Below are positions 1-8,388 of a stretch of DNA of 33,144 bases, piece after piece (position 1 is the stretch's first letter; each line of letters starts with the position of its first letter). Under the pieces are notes generated by a model that worked only from the letters and a program-made list of their open reading frames with translations, made no database searches and was not told where the DNA came from. The position numbers and the translations under genes are program-made. Source of the stretch: Planctomycetota bacterium (GTDB taxonomy: Bacteria; Planctomycetota; UBA1135; GCA-002686595); the NCBI GenBank assembly GCA_029259575.1, contig JAJDEX010000576.1, positions 1 to 33,144 of the forward strand, written 5' to 3'.

Positions 1-3000
1 AGCCTCGAAGCGGAAGTGGATTGGAGCGCGTTGCGGGTCCTCGCTGAGCAGCGCGGACGGCAACCGCAAGAGAAGGATGCTGTCGAGTTCTGGATGGGGC
101 TCCGTGTTCAAGCGGCGCTGCAGCACGCACTCGCCCAGGCCGCGCTGGTGGCCGGAGTCCCCGTACCCGATGCGCCGATCGTCGTCGTGCGGCGTCGCGA
201 CGAGGACCGCAACACCGACCCCGGACTGCAGACGGCGCTGGAGCGGACGCTCGGCACCGGAGCGCTCGCCGAGAACAGTCCCTGGTTCAGCGGCGTTGCG
301 CCGCACGAGGACCGACAGGGCGAGGTTCTCGTTCTCGCGGACGAGGCCGTTGTGGATCGCGTCCTCGAGGAGAACCCGGACATGCGACTGGCGGGACGCA
401 AATTGGGGATCTCCTATCCGGTCGAGGCGTCCAAACCCTTGATGCACATCGGTAGCGAGAGCCTGAGTGCGATTCACGTCATCGAAGTGCAGACGGCTCT
501 CGCGAACCTCGAGGACGGTCTGCTCGCGGGCATTCGCCACCGGTGCCCGGTGACCGCTGCGGACCTGACGGGGCGCTGCCTCGGAGGCAAGTACGAGATC
601 CTGCGCCAGATCGGCACCGGAGGATTCGGGACCGTCTACGAAGCGCGCGACAACATCCTGGACCATGCGGTCGCCATCAAGGTGCTGAGCGTGCCGGACG
701 GGGACGCCGAGGAGGCCTTCCTGGAGGAGGCGCGGCGCCTGACCCGGTTGTCCCACCCAGGCGTCGTCGAGTGGAAGGCGTTCGAGCGGAGCGAGGACGG
801 CATTCCGTACTTCGTGATGGAGTTGATCGAGGGGCGCATCCTCACCGAGGTGATCGCCGAAGAGGGACCGTTCGAGCCCGCACGCGCAGCGCGCATCGTG
901 CAGCAGATCCTCGATGCTCTACGCGCCGCGCACCGATTGCCGGGGGGCGACTCGTTGTTGCACCTCGACCTCAAGCCCGAGAACGTGCTGCTCGTTCCTG
1001 GTCGGGACGGCGAGCGCGTGAAGGTGATCGACTTCGGGATCGGGACGCTTGCAGACGGTTCACGGAACACGCTCGATGCAGTCGGTCCGGATGAACTGGG
1101 TGAGACCGGTCCGCTGACCACGCTGCATGCAGTCGCAACTCCGGGCGACGCGCACGCCTTCCGTTCCCTCGCCTGCACCCCCGAGTACTGTGCTCCTGAG
1201 CACGGACGACACGTCCTCGGCTACGCGGACATCGTGCCCCTGGACGGCCGTGCCGATCTCTACTCGTTGGGCGTCATCGCTTTCGAATTGCTCGAGGGGC
1301 GCCTGCCGTTCCTGACGACCGAACCGCGGATGCAGATTCTCGAGGAGAAGGCGACGCAAGCCGCGCCCACCTTGACTCGTGGGATCGCGCCCCGCAAGTT
1401 CGCCGCATTCGTCGCGCAGTGCCTGCAGACGGACCGTGCGCATCGATTCCACGACACGGACGACGCTCACGCTCAACTCGAGCGCGCGCTCCGTCCGCGT
1501 GCGTTGCGTGCCACCCTCGTTGCCGCAATGGCCGTCCTGGTCGCACTCGTGGGGTTCCTCGTTCGTCCGGCCGCATCTGCCCCCCGCCTCGAACTGCGGC
1601 GCGTCGGTGCCGGACAAGTGCTCGAGGTCCTGGGCGACACCGTTTGGATGGGGCCGAAGGCGCAGACCATCCGTTTGCGGGTGCCCGATCTCGCCGCTCA
1701 TCAGGTCGGAGCGCGAGTCGACGTGCGTTCGGGCATCGGTGAAGACTCGACCGAACCGATTCTGCTGGAAGCCGTCTGGGACGCGGGTGACCTCGTCCTG
1801 CGCCATCCGGATCGAATCGGGTCCAGCACCCAGGTCGTGCAGCTCGTCCTGGATGGCGAGGAACCCCTCGTTTCGGACCTTCTGACCGTTCGCTGGTTGG
1901 GTAGCGAGGCATGGTCCGTGGAGCCGATCGATCCGCGGGGTCGTGCCGGGCGCGCGATCGACGTCGACGGACAGCGCCTGGACGTGGAGGTCCGAGGTGT
2001 CGGTTCCGAGGACCTCGTCTCGGCCACATATGTCACCGAAGCGGGAAGCGTCACCGAGGCGTTCCATGCCTCAGCCGGGTCGAGCGCTCGCGTTTCCCTG
2101 CCCATCGAAGGCCTCCCGGGCCGAGCGCGCATCGAAGTCTTGGACCGCGCCGGCAACCGCGTCGTCAGCCCCTCGCCCTTCCCAACCTGTGCGGCGACGG
2201 TGCGCATCCAATCGGTCGAACTCGTCGCTCCGATGGATGGCGGTCGCGCGTGGATCGGCTCGGGAACCCGGCCTCGGCTGCGGGTCGACATGAGCACTCC
2301 CGCAACCTTGCACTGGTCGGCTCTGGACGAAGCTGGCAACACCTGTTCCCAGGGTTCCGCAGCCGTCTCGTCCGGCCGTACGCACATCGACCTGGTCGAT
2401 CTCGCCGATCCCTCGCGCGGGACGTGGTCCGGGAGGCTTGCGCTCACCGTCGACGACGCCGCCTACGTATGGAGGCGTCAGCCCGCGCAACGCGGTACCG
2501 ATCGCGCGAGTCTGCCGTTCACGGTCACCACCGACGTGCCGAGGGTGGGCATGTGGGCGACCTTCGGCGAAGGCGAACCGGTGCGTTTCGAGGACGGAGA
2601 TCGGATCCCCGTCGCGAGCGCCGTGGGGACGATCGTCGTCGAGCGGCTCTCCCCGCTGCCCATCGAGGTGAGCGTCGGCGACGGCGCCCCCGTTCGCATC
2701 GATGCCGCCATCGCAGGACGCGTCCACATTCCCGTGGAGGTGGGCGGTGCCGGAGAACGGCCGCTCCGGATCGAAGTGCGTCGCGTGCTCGACCGTGGCA
2801 CCGTCGCCCGTATCCCCGATCAGTCGTTCATCGCCATGCTCGAAGTGGACCTCACCCGACCGCGGTCGACGCTGTTGCCCGAGCACCTGCGAGGGGAGCG
2901 CAACGTGGCGTTGCATGTCGACTTCGCGGACGAACCCTTCCAGCGCGGCGGCCTCGCGGACTGGACCCTGCGCCGTGCCGAGAGCAGCCTGGAATTGGCG

Positions 3001-4305
3001 TCCGGGACCTTCGCGCTCGACCACGGTGCGAACGACCGGGTCCTCGCTCTGGCCGAATCGGTGCCGGATGGTGACCACGACTTCGAGGTCGTCGTGCGCG
3101 ACGAGGTCGGGCACGCGGACGAGCCCATTCACCGAACCTGGACGGTGGCACGCCACGGTCCGGACCTGGAGCTGCGTCGACCCGCACGCGACGTGTCGTG
3201 GATTCCAGGCGAGTCCGGCCGTTTCGAGATGGAGGTCCATGCGACCGACGCCAATCGAGTCGTCTCCGTGCAGGCCCTCGTTCGGACGGATTCCGGGAGC
3301 GCCGGTCCGTTTACCGGTGTACCGAACGCCGAAGGGACCTGGGACTTGGTGGGCGACCTTCCGCTCGGTTGGGTCGAACGCCCCGTCGCGATCGTCGTGA
3401 CGGCTGAGGACGGGCAAGGACGGAGCTCCGAAACGCGTTGGACCCGCGAGGTCGGCGTCTGGCGCCCGGCACGCCGCTCGCGGATTGCATGGGGGACGCG
3501 CGCAACCTGTGAGATGGTGCTGGTGCGAGGCAACGACGCGTCGCCCTACCTGTTCGGCGGGCGTGACGACGAGATCGAGACGGACCTGTTCCGCAAGCAC
3601 GGACTGCATCCCTATTCGATGTTGGGCACCCGGAAGTCCTGGGCCGTGCGCTACGAGGCTCGCGAGATCGCCGACGTCTACCTCGACGAGCGCGAGGTCT
3701 CCGCGGGCGAGTTCCTCGACTTCATGAGAGCGGACGACGGGTGGGGCCGAAGTGCGACCTGGTCACCGGGCGCCCGTCCTGCCGACGATCGCCGCGATGA
3801 TCTGGTGCAAAGTCTGTCCAGCAGCGATGCCGACGGGCCGGCCACGGGCGTGACCTGGGACGAGGCTCGGGCCTTCGCGCGTTGGGTCGGCAAACGGTTG
3901 CCCTCCTTGGTCGAGTGGGAGTACGCCGTCCGCGGTGGGAACGCCTACGGACCGGGGCCGCGGCTCGAAGGCCGGGAAGCTCCTGCTCCTGTCGGACTGA
4001 TGGACGGCCTGGCCGAGTGGACCGCCACTCCGGGCTGTCTAGCTCCGGAGGACACCTTGGTCCGTCGAACGATCGAACACCTGCGAGCCCATCGCGCCCT
4101 CGCGCTCGATCCAAGAGTGCTGATCGACCGATCCCCCCGACGCGACGCATGGGTGGCCGGCGACCCCGGTGGCGACCGCCTCGACTTCAGTTCCGTCGCG
4201 CGCCGTCGCTGTGACGTGACCCACCCTTTCCTCGGTTTCCGCTGCGCCATCGATGCGAGCGCAGTCGACGCCGATCACCGCGCTTCCACCGACACATCAC
4301 GATGA
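1..4305 (+). CDS. Membrane Ser/Thr protein kinase with extracellular Ig-like region and C-terminal SUMF1/FGE-like domain (5' end possibly outside window)
   Basis: Residues are counted from the GTG at 16. The frame is open to base 1 and that GTG has no clear ribosome site, so the gene may begin upstream. About 190 unrecognised residues precede a Pkn-type kinase: glycine loop GTGGFG (200-205), VAIK lysine 222, catalytic loop HLDLKPEN with Asp318, DFG 339-341, and EYCAPE in the activation segment. The usual HRD arginine is Leu317, so this is a non-RD kinase. One transmembrane helix follows near 498-517. About 650 residues of beta-rich, Ig-like segments come next, then a SUMF1/formylglycine-enzyme-like domain (about 1166-1412) with EMVLV, TWDEARAFARWVGKRLPS, EWEYAVRGG and LGFRC. 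That domain lacks the paired catalytic cysteines of true FGE; only Cys1399 lies near the site, so it probably binds rather than catalyses. The predicted topology is kinase inside, SUMF1 outside. The stop overlaps the next gene's start by four bases. The domain assignment is firm and the ligand unknown. Confidence 0.9.
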   Translation, partial: SLEAEVDWSALRVLAEQRGRQPQEKDAVEFWMGLRVQAALQHALAQAALVAGVPVPDAPIVVVRRRDEDRNTDPGLQTALERTLGTGALAENSPWFSGVAPHEDRQGEVLVLADEAVVDRVLEENPDMRLAGRKLGISYPVEASKPLMHIGSESLSAIHVIEVQTALANLEDGLLAGIRHRCPVTAADLTGRCLGGKYEILRQIGTGGFGTVYEARDNILDHAVAIKVLSVPDGDAEEAFLEEARRLTRLSHPGVVEWKAFERSEDGIPYFVMELIEGRILTEVIAEEGPFEPARAARIVQQILDALRAAHRLPGGDSLLHLDLKPENVLLVPGRDGERVKVIDFGIGTLADGSRNTLDAVGPDELGETGPLTTLHAVATPGDAHAFRSLACTPEYCAPEHGRHVLGYADIVPLDGRADLYSLGVIAFELLEGRLPFLTTEPRMQILEEKATQAAPTLTRGIAPRKFAAFVAQCLQTDRAHRFHDTDDAHAQLERALRPRALRATLVAAMAVLVALVGFLVRPAASAPRLELRRVGAGQVLEVLGDTVWMGPKAQTIRLRVPDLAAHQVGARVDVRSGIGEDSTEPILLEAVWDAGDLVLRHPDRIGSSTQVVQLVLDGEEPLVSDLLTVRWLGSEAWSVEPIDPRGRAGRAIDVDGQRLDVEVRGVGSEDLVSATYVTEAGSVTEAFHASAGSSARVSLPIEGLPGRARIEVLDRAGNRVVSPSPFPTCAATVRIQSVELVAPMDGGRAWIGSGTRPRLRVDMSTPATLHWSALDEAGNTCSQGSAAVSSGRTHIDLVDLADPSRGTWSGRLALTVDDAAYVWRRQPAQRGTDRASLPFTVTTDVPRVGMWATFGEGEPVRFEDGDRIPVASAVGTIVVERLSPLPIEVSVGDGAPVRIDAAIAGRVHIPVEVGGAGERPLRIEVRRVLDRGTVARIPDQSFIAMLEVDLTRPRSTLLPEHLRGERNVALHVDFADEPFQRGGLADWTLRRAESSLELASGTFALDHGANDRVLALAESVPDGDHDFEVVVRDEVGHADEPIHRTWTVARHGPDLELRRPARDVSWIPGESGRFEMEVHATDANRVVSVQALVRTDSGSAGPFTGVPNAEGTWDLVGDLPLGWVERPVAIVVTAEDGQGRSSETRWTREVGVWRPARRSRIAWGTRATCEMVLVRGNDASPYLFGGRDDEIETDLFRKHGLHPYSMLGTRKSWAVRYEAREIADVYLDEREVSAGEFLDFMRADDGWGRSATWSPGARPADDRRDDLVQSLSSSDADGPATGVTWDEARAFARWVGKRLPSLVEWEYAVRGGNAYGPGPRLEGREAPAPVGLMDGLAEWTATPGCLAPEDTLVRRTIEHLRAHRALALDPRVLIDRSPRRDAWVAGDPGGDRLDFSSVARRRCDVTHPFLGFRCAIDASAVDADHRASTDTSR

Positions 4306-5423
4306 ACATCTCGACCCTCGTACTTCCTCTCACCCTCCTCGTCGGTTGCGCCGGACCTGGTCACGACGACGGCCCACAGTTGCCGTTCCGGGTGGCCGTC
4401 CTGCCGACGACCGTCCGTGCTCTCGCGGCGCACCCCGACGCCGAAGACGCAGGAGTGACTCTCCGACTGGAGGAGGTTCAAGTGCGCGCCTCCCTGCTGG
4501 CGAAGCTCGATGGGCTGGCCTTCACCGAGGCCGTTCTCCTCGAACTGCCGGAAGACGTGGCGATCGAAGCGTTCCTCGCCCAACCGTTGTGGCAACAGGA
4601 CGAGCACTGGGTCTCGGAAGCCCGCCGGGCCGGGGCCGATCTGCTCGTCGAAACGGACCTCGCGTATCGCGAGGGAGCCAGCGGTACACGCAACGACAAG
4701 TTCTGGTTGAACCTTCCGCTGTTCGGAATGGGTGGACCCGCGTGCTACTTCGTCGAGGACCGGACCTACGTCGCCGATGCGATTCTGCACGCCAACGTGC
4801 ATGATCTGAACCCCGTCTACGAAGGCGTCGCAAGCCTCGAGGACGGTCGCGCCCAGTTGTTCGAAACCTCCCTTCGATTCGACGGTGTCACGATGGACTT
4901 CCTGGATCGTGCCGGCTCGAACCCCGGGTCCTTCCTGGTCTCCCTCCTCCTGCCTGCTGGTCTTTTGGCCACGAAGGGTTCGAACGTCGATTCCCAGCTC
5001 ACGAGGGACGTGATGAACGAGCTGGGCGCTGCGCTCGTTCACGAGGTCCGCGCGAGTGCCTCCGAGGTGCTCGTCGCGGACGACGTCGTTCCGTTCCACC
5101 TGGATCCGGACTGGTCGTGGATCGAAGAGGGCGACGAACTGCTCCTGGTCGGAGCGGTGTCCCGGATGGACGCTGCGGACGCCCGGCTCGCCGAGTGGCG
5201 CTCGGTCGCGGGTCGTGAGTCCGAAGAGGAGGTCCTCGGAACGGGGCAGTTCGAGCATTGGTCCGTCGACGAGGACCGCGCCACGCCCCGGAAGTCCTGG
5301 AGCCGGCACGCACTGCGCATCCCGGTCGACTCCCGTCATCGTGGAGCGCGCCTGCGCCTCGAATTGCTCGCGGAGGGACGTATGACCCGCTCGCGCACGT
5401 ACACGTTCGTGGTGCCCGACTAG
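4302..5423 (+). CDS. Lipoprotein of unknown function, coupled to the kinase gene
   Basis: The 373-residue product starts with a short lipoprotein signal peptide and lipobox LVGC (Cys16), so it should be lipid-anchored outside the cytoplasm. The mature part opens with FRVAVLP, a strand typical of periplasmic LpoB/CsgG-like alpha-beta folds. It continues through GADLLVETDLAYREG, a Gly/Pro/Cys-containing segment (GMGGPACYF) and a C-terminal beta-rich region ending SRTYTFVVPD. I do not recognise a named family, and the LpoB/CsgG resemblance is a weak impression from the first strand only. The ATG overlaps the upstream TGA (ATGA), which suggests translational coupling. A natural inference is that the lipoprotein works with, or is sensed by, the extracellular part of that kinase. 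Confidence 0.8.
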   Translation: MNISTLVLPLTLLVGCAGPGHDDGPQLPFRVAVLPTTVRALAAHPDAEDAGVTLRLEEVQVRASLLAKLDGLAFTEAVLLELPEDVAIEAFLAQPLWQQDEHWVSEARRAGADLLVETDLAYREGASGTRNDKFWLNLPLFGMGGPACYFVEDRTYVADAILHANVHDLNPVYEGVASLEDGRAQLFETSLRFDGVTMDFLDRAGSNPGSFLVSLLLPAGLLATKGSNVDSQLTRDVMNELGAALVHEVRASASEVLVADDVVPFHLDPDWSWIEEGDELLLVGAVSRMDAADARLAEWRSVAGRESEEEVLGTGQFEHWSVDEDRATPRKSWSRHALRIPVDSRHRGARLRLELLAEGRMTRSRTYTFVVPD

Positions 5424-5506
5424 GCCCCGAACGGTCCTCTTCGCGAACGGAGCGATCCGTGGCGGGGCTCCGAGGGGACCCAAGGGGCGGTTTCCGGCGG
5501 TTCGTC
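5424..5506. other. Short convergent intergenic gap
   Basis: These 83 bases separate the lipoprotein stop from the stop of the minus-strand sulfatase-like gene. A weak gccccg/cggggc pairing with a long loop is the only structure seen. No convincing terminator is present. Confidence 0.4.
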
Positions 5507-7120
5507 CTACTCGTCCGGCCAGACGCCGCCTTCGAGAGGCAGTCGATCCTGACCGTCGCTCCCGACGACCTCGTCGCCGCCCGAGTAGCCACCGGCGGCC
5601 AACTCGTTGCGTTCGAGGTCGGTCATCGGTCGCAGTTCGAGCCCGCGCTCGGGCAGGCTCCTGCGAAGTCCTCGGAGCGAATGGACCCAACGAGCGAGAC
5701 GATCCTGCCAACGTGCGGCTCGTTCCCCCGCGTCGAGCGGAGTGCCGGGTCCCGCGCCGTGGGGATCCGCTCCGAGGTCCAGATGCTGCATCGTCCAGGG
5801 CGCAAGGCCCTGCGTGCGGTACAGGACCTGCTCGTTCGCGCGCACCAGCGAAGCATTGCGCAGCGGCACCCGCGCATCGGGCGGGAAGAGCGTCAACTCG
5901 GACAGGTACGCCTGGGCGTCGTTCGCGGCCGTCCCGCGTGCGAAGGGCAAGAGATCGCGCCCCGACGTCGCAGCACCCAACTCGACTCCGGTCGCGGCGC
6001 AGATCGTCGGGACGATGTCGACCAGGCCCACGTTGCCTGCGACGAAGCGCCCACCCTCGATCCCCGCGGGCCAACGCACGATCAACGGTACCGAGATCGA
6101 CTCGAGCCAGAGTGCGCTGCGATGCGTCTTGCCGCCGTGTTCGAAGAACTCCTCGCCGTGGTCGGACGTCACGACGATCAGCGTGTCGTCGCTGATCCCA
6201 CGCGCTTCGAGGCGCTCGAAGAACTCGCCCAAGCGGTCGTCGACGTAGCGGATTCCACCGTCGTAGCGCGCGATCAGGTTGTGGCGATCGCGGTCGCTCA
6301 TGTCGGCGCGGATCGCGTCCGACGTCACGCCCATTCCCGTGATCGAGCCGTCGTAGTCCGGGTCGAACATCGTGTAGTACGGGTCGGGCGCGGTGTACGG
6401 GTCGTGCACGTCGAACAGGTGCACGAACAGGAAGAACGGATCGTCGCCGTTCTGCTCCAGATGCCCGTCCAGCCAGCCCTCGGCCGCGGCGAGCGTCTCG
6501 GGCGTGCTCATCGTGAAAGGATCGAACAGCGCCGGGTGCGCATCGCGGATCGCGAGCATGGCATCCTTGTCCTGCGACTCGAGCGCGGCTTGCCACAGGG
6601 GACCGACCTCGGGGTGGCTCCAGAACATGTGGCCGAGACGCTCCCAGTGCTCGAAGCCGGCGCCGAACCCGAAGCGGTCGTCCAGGTACTTCCACGTGAA
6701 GAACCCGCCGCACGCATAGCCGTCGTCGGTCAGCGCCTCGCTGAGGAACCGTCCGCGCAGGTCGGGCGCGATCGGTGCACCCTCTGCATCGAACCGGTTC
6801 CAAAGGCGGTCGTCGTCGATGCCGTGCGCGCTGATCGCGAGGCCGGTCAACATCGACAGGTGTGCGGGCAGCGTCCACGACGTCGTCGACAGGCAACGCT
6901 CGAAACGCACGCCCTCGGCAGCCAGCGCATCCAGCGCCGGCGTCGTGTCCCGCTCGTAGCCGTAGCACCCGACGTGATCGGCGCGCAGCGTGTCGATGCT
7001 GACGATCAGCACGTTCGGGCGCCGCGGCGCGTCCTCGTCCCCGTCGCCGCAACCGACGAGCGAGGTCAGCGCGAGCAGTGCTGCGAAGGTCGTGGGGGGG
7101 AGCCAGGTTCGGGAGCGCAT
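5507..7120 (-). CDS. Sulfatase-fold (alkaline phosphatase superfamily) lipoprotein with Thr at the nucleophile position
   Basis: The 537-residue protein has a lipoprotein signal peptide with lipobox LVGC (Cys24). It then shows the N-terminal sulfatase hallmark PNVLIVSIDTLRADHVGCYGY with metal-binding Asp43. TSDHGEEFFEHGGKTHRS, with the second metal cluster and a Lys/His pair, lies further on, followed by VPLIVRWP. The activation motif of classical type I sulfatases is C/S-x-P-x-R-x-x-L-x-T-G. Here it reads TLPAHLSMLTG (83-93): Thr83 replaces Cys/Ser and His87 replaces Arg. Formylglycine cannot form from Thr, so a Thr-nucleophile phospho-transferase or phosphodiesterase chemistry is more likely than sulfate ester hydrolysis; that is inference. 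The C-terminal tail is polar. The gene is divergent from pdxA and convergent with the lipoprotein gene. Confidence 0.88.
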   Translation of the reverse strand: MRSRTWLPPTTFAALLALTSLVGCGDGDEDAPRRPNVLIVSIDTLRADHVGCYGYERDTTPALDALAAEGVRFERCLSTTSWTLPAHLSMLTGLAISAHGIDDDRLWNRFDAEGAPIAPDLRGRFLSEALTDDGYACGGFFTWKYLDDRFGFGAGFEHWERLGHMFWSHPEVGPLWQAALESQDKDAMLAIRDAHPALFDPFTMSTPETLAAAEGWLDGHLEQNGDDPFFLFVHLFDVHDPYTAPDPYYTMFDPDYDGSITGMGVTSDAIRADMSDRDRHNLIARYDGGIRYVDDRLGEFFERLEARGISDDTLIVVTSDHGEEFFEHGGKTHRSALWLESISVPLIVRWPAGIEGGRFVAGNVGLVDIVPTICAATGVELGAATSGRDLLPFARGTAANDAQAYLSELTLFPPDARVPLRNASLVRANEQVLYRTQGLAPWTMQHLDLGADPHGAGPGTPLDAGERAARWQDRLARWVHSLRGLRRSLPERGLELRPMTDLERNELAAGGYSGGDEVVGSDGQDRLPLEGGVWPDE

Positions 7121-7212
7121 GGGGAGTGCCGGGCACCAGTCTTACCGCATCGACCCCGGCCCTGTCTGTTTCGTTCCGAGGAGACCCCGGTCTGGGACGT
7201 CGCGGTCTCGGA

Positions 7213-7218
7213 TAGAAT
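7213..7218 (+). promoter_or_regulatory. -10 element TAGAAT for pdxA, candidate leaderless promoter
   Basis: TAGAAT ends six bases before the GTG at 7225, so transcription would begin at or beside the start codon. No Shine-Dalgarno precedes the GTG. No clear -35 is visible. Confidence 0.5.
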
Positions 7219-7224
7219 CCGGCC

Positions 7225-8208
7225 GTGGACCCGATCTCCAACACTCCCGACGACCGTCCGATGCTCGCGCTGACGTCGGGCGATCCGTCCGGGATCGGTC
7301 CCGAGATCGTCGCGGCCGCTCTGAAGAATCCGGACGTGCTCGCCTCCGCTCGCATCCTGGTGGTCGGACCGGAATCCGTGCGTCCGGCCGGCGTCGAGAC
7401 CTACGACCCGAGCGCGTCCGCGCAGGACGTGTCGTGGGCGGCCAGCGAGGACGACCGAGCCTGGACGCTCGGCACGGCCACCGCATCCGGCGGACGCGCG
7501 GCGTTGGCCGCCTTGCGCGCCGGCGTCGATCTGGTGCAAGCCGGCTGTGCGCAGGCCCTGGTCACGGCGCCGGTCTGCAAGGAGGCGCTGCACCTGGCCG
7601 GCGAACGCGTCGAGGGCCAGACCGAACTGCTGGCACGTTGGGACGCCGCTGATCCGTACGAGATGGTGGCCGAGGCCGGCGACCTGCGCGTCATGTTGTT
7701 GACGCGTCACATGCCGTTGCGCGACGCGCTCGACGCGATCGATGGGGATGGGATCGTGGATCACTTGGTGCTCTTCGATCGCGCGCTGCGTGCCCAGGGC
7801 ATCGAGCGTCCGAAGCTCGCGATCGCGGGACTGAATCCGCACGCGGGGGAGGGCGGGCTCTTGGGTCACGAGGAGCACCGCACGATCACGCCTGCCGTTC
7901 GGGCAGCGCGACAGAAGGGCATCGACGTCGGCGATCCGCGTTCGCCGGACATGGTGTTCCTGGAGGGCGCGCGCGGGGACTACGACGGCGTGCTCGCGCT
8001 CTACCACGACCAGGCGTTCATCCCGCTCAAGCTGCTCAGCCAGGGTCGCGGACTCACCTGGATCGCCGGACTCTCGTATCTGCGCATGTCGCCCGTGCAC
8101 GGCACCGCGTTCGACATCGCGGGCCAGGGGGTGGCGGATCCCGAAAACCTCGTCCACGCCCTTCAGGAAGCGGCCCGACGCGTCCGATCGGGCCAGAAGA
8201 CCCGCTGA
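7225..8208 (+). CDS. pdxA: 4-hydroxythreonine-4-phosphate dehydrogenase family protein PdxA
   Basis: The 327-residue length and motifs match PdxA, the NAD-dependent enzyme that oxidises 4-phosphohydroxy-L-threonine in the DXP-dependent vitamin B6 pathway in the cytoplasm. Visible motifs are LTSGDPSGIGPEIV near the N-terminus, LNPHAGEGG, ALYHDQAFIPLK and SPVHGTAFDIAG. The three metal-ligand histidines are present as His162, His206 and His261, evenly offset from the E. coli positions. The usual GHTE substrate motif reads GQTE, with Gln132 in place of His. SPDHGTA is also altered, to SPVHGTA. These changes could mark a PdxA-like paralogue with another substrate. The GTG start is chosen because of the -10 just upstream. 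An ATG at 7261 would begin directly before LALTSGDP and is the alternative. No other B6 genes adjoin it. Confidence 0.92.
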   Translation: MDPISNTPDDRPMLALTSGDPSGIGPEIVAAALKNPDVLASARILVVGPESVRPAGVETYDPSASAQDVSWAASEDDRAWTLGTATASGGRAALAALRAGVDLVQAGCAQALVTAPVCKEALHLAGERVEGQTELLARWDAADPYEMVAEAGDLRVMLLTRHMPLRDALDAIDGDGIVDHLVLFDRALRAQGIERPKLAIAGLNPHAGEGGLLGHEEHRTITPAVRAARQKGIDVGDPRSPDMVFLEGARGDYDGVLALYHDQAFIPLKLLSQGRGLTWIAGLSYLRMSPVHGTAFDIAGQGVADPENLVHALQEAARRVRSGQKTR

Positions 8209-8230
8209 CTCAGCCTGGGACGGCTGGCTT

Positions 8231-8252
8231 CGGAACCCGACCTCAGGTTCCG
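8231..8252 (+). terminator. Possible hairpin after pdxA
   Basis: CGGAACC pairs with GGTTCCG across an eight-base loop, just after a smaller CAGCC/GGCTG stem at 8211-8226. There is no T-run, so factor-independent termination is doubtful. Confidence 0.3.
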
Positions 8253-8288
8253 CACGGCATCCCTCGCCCGGAGGCCGGCGAAGCGGGC

Positions 8289-8294
8289 TAGACT
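8289..8294 (+). promoter_or_regulatory. -10-like TAGACT upstream of the radical SAM gene
   Basis: TAGACT sits in GCTAGACTGAA, an 11-mer repeated exactly before the Myb-like gene near 32338. It would give a leader of nearly 90 bases before the ATG at 8389. The -35 is not clear. Confidence 0.35.
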
Positions 8295-8388
8295 GAACTT
8301 CCTCTCCCCGTGCTTCCGCGCCCCCGGATCCCCGTCGATCCGCCGTGGCCGGACGCCTGCCCAGACCCCTCTCCCGAGTTCCACCGCC

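Noticed and set aside
5507-7120. Idea that the SUMF1-like domain matures the neighbouring sulfatase
   Set aside because: The sulfatase-like protein has no Cys or Ser at the modification site and the SUMF1-like domain lacks the catalytic cysteine pair.
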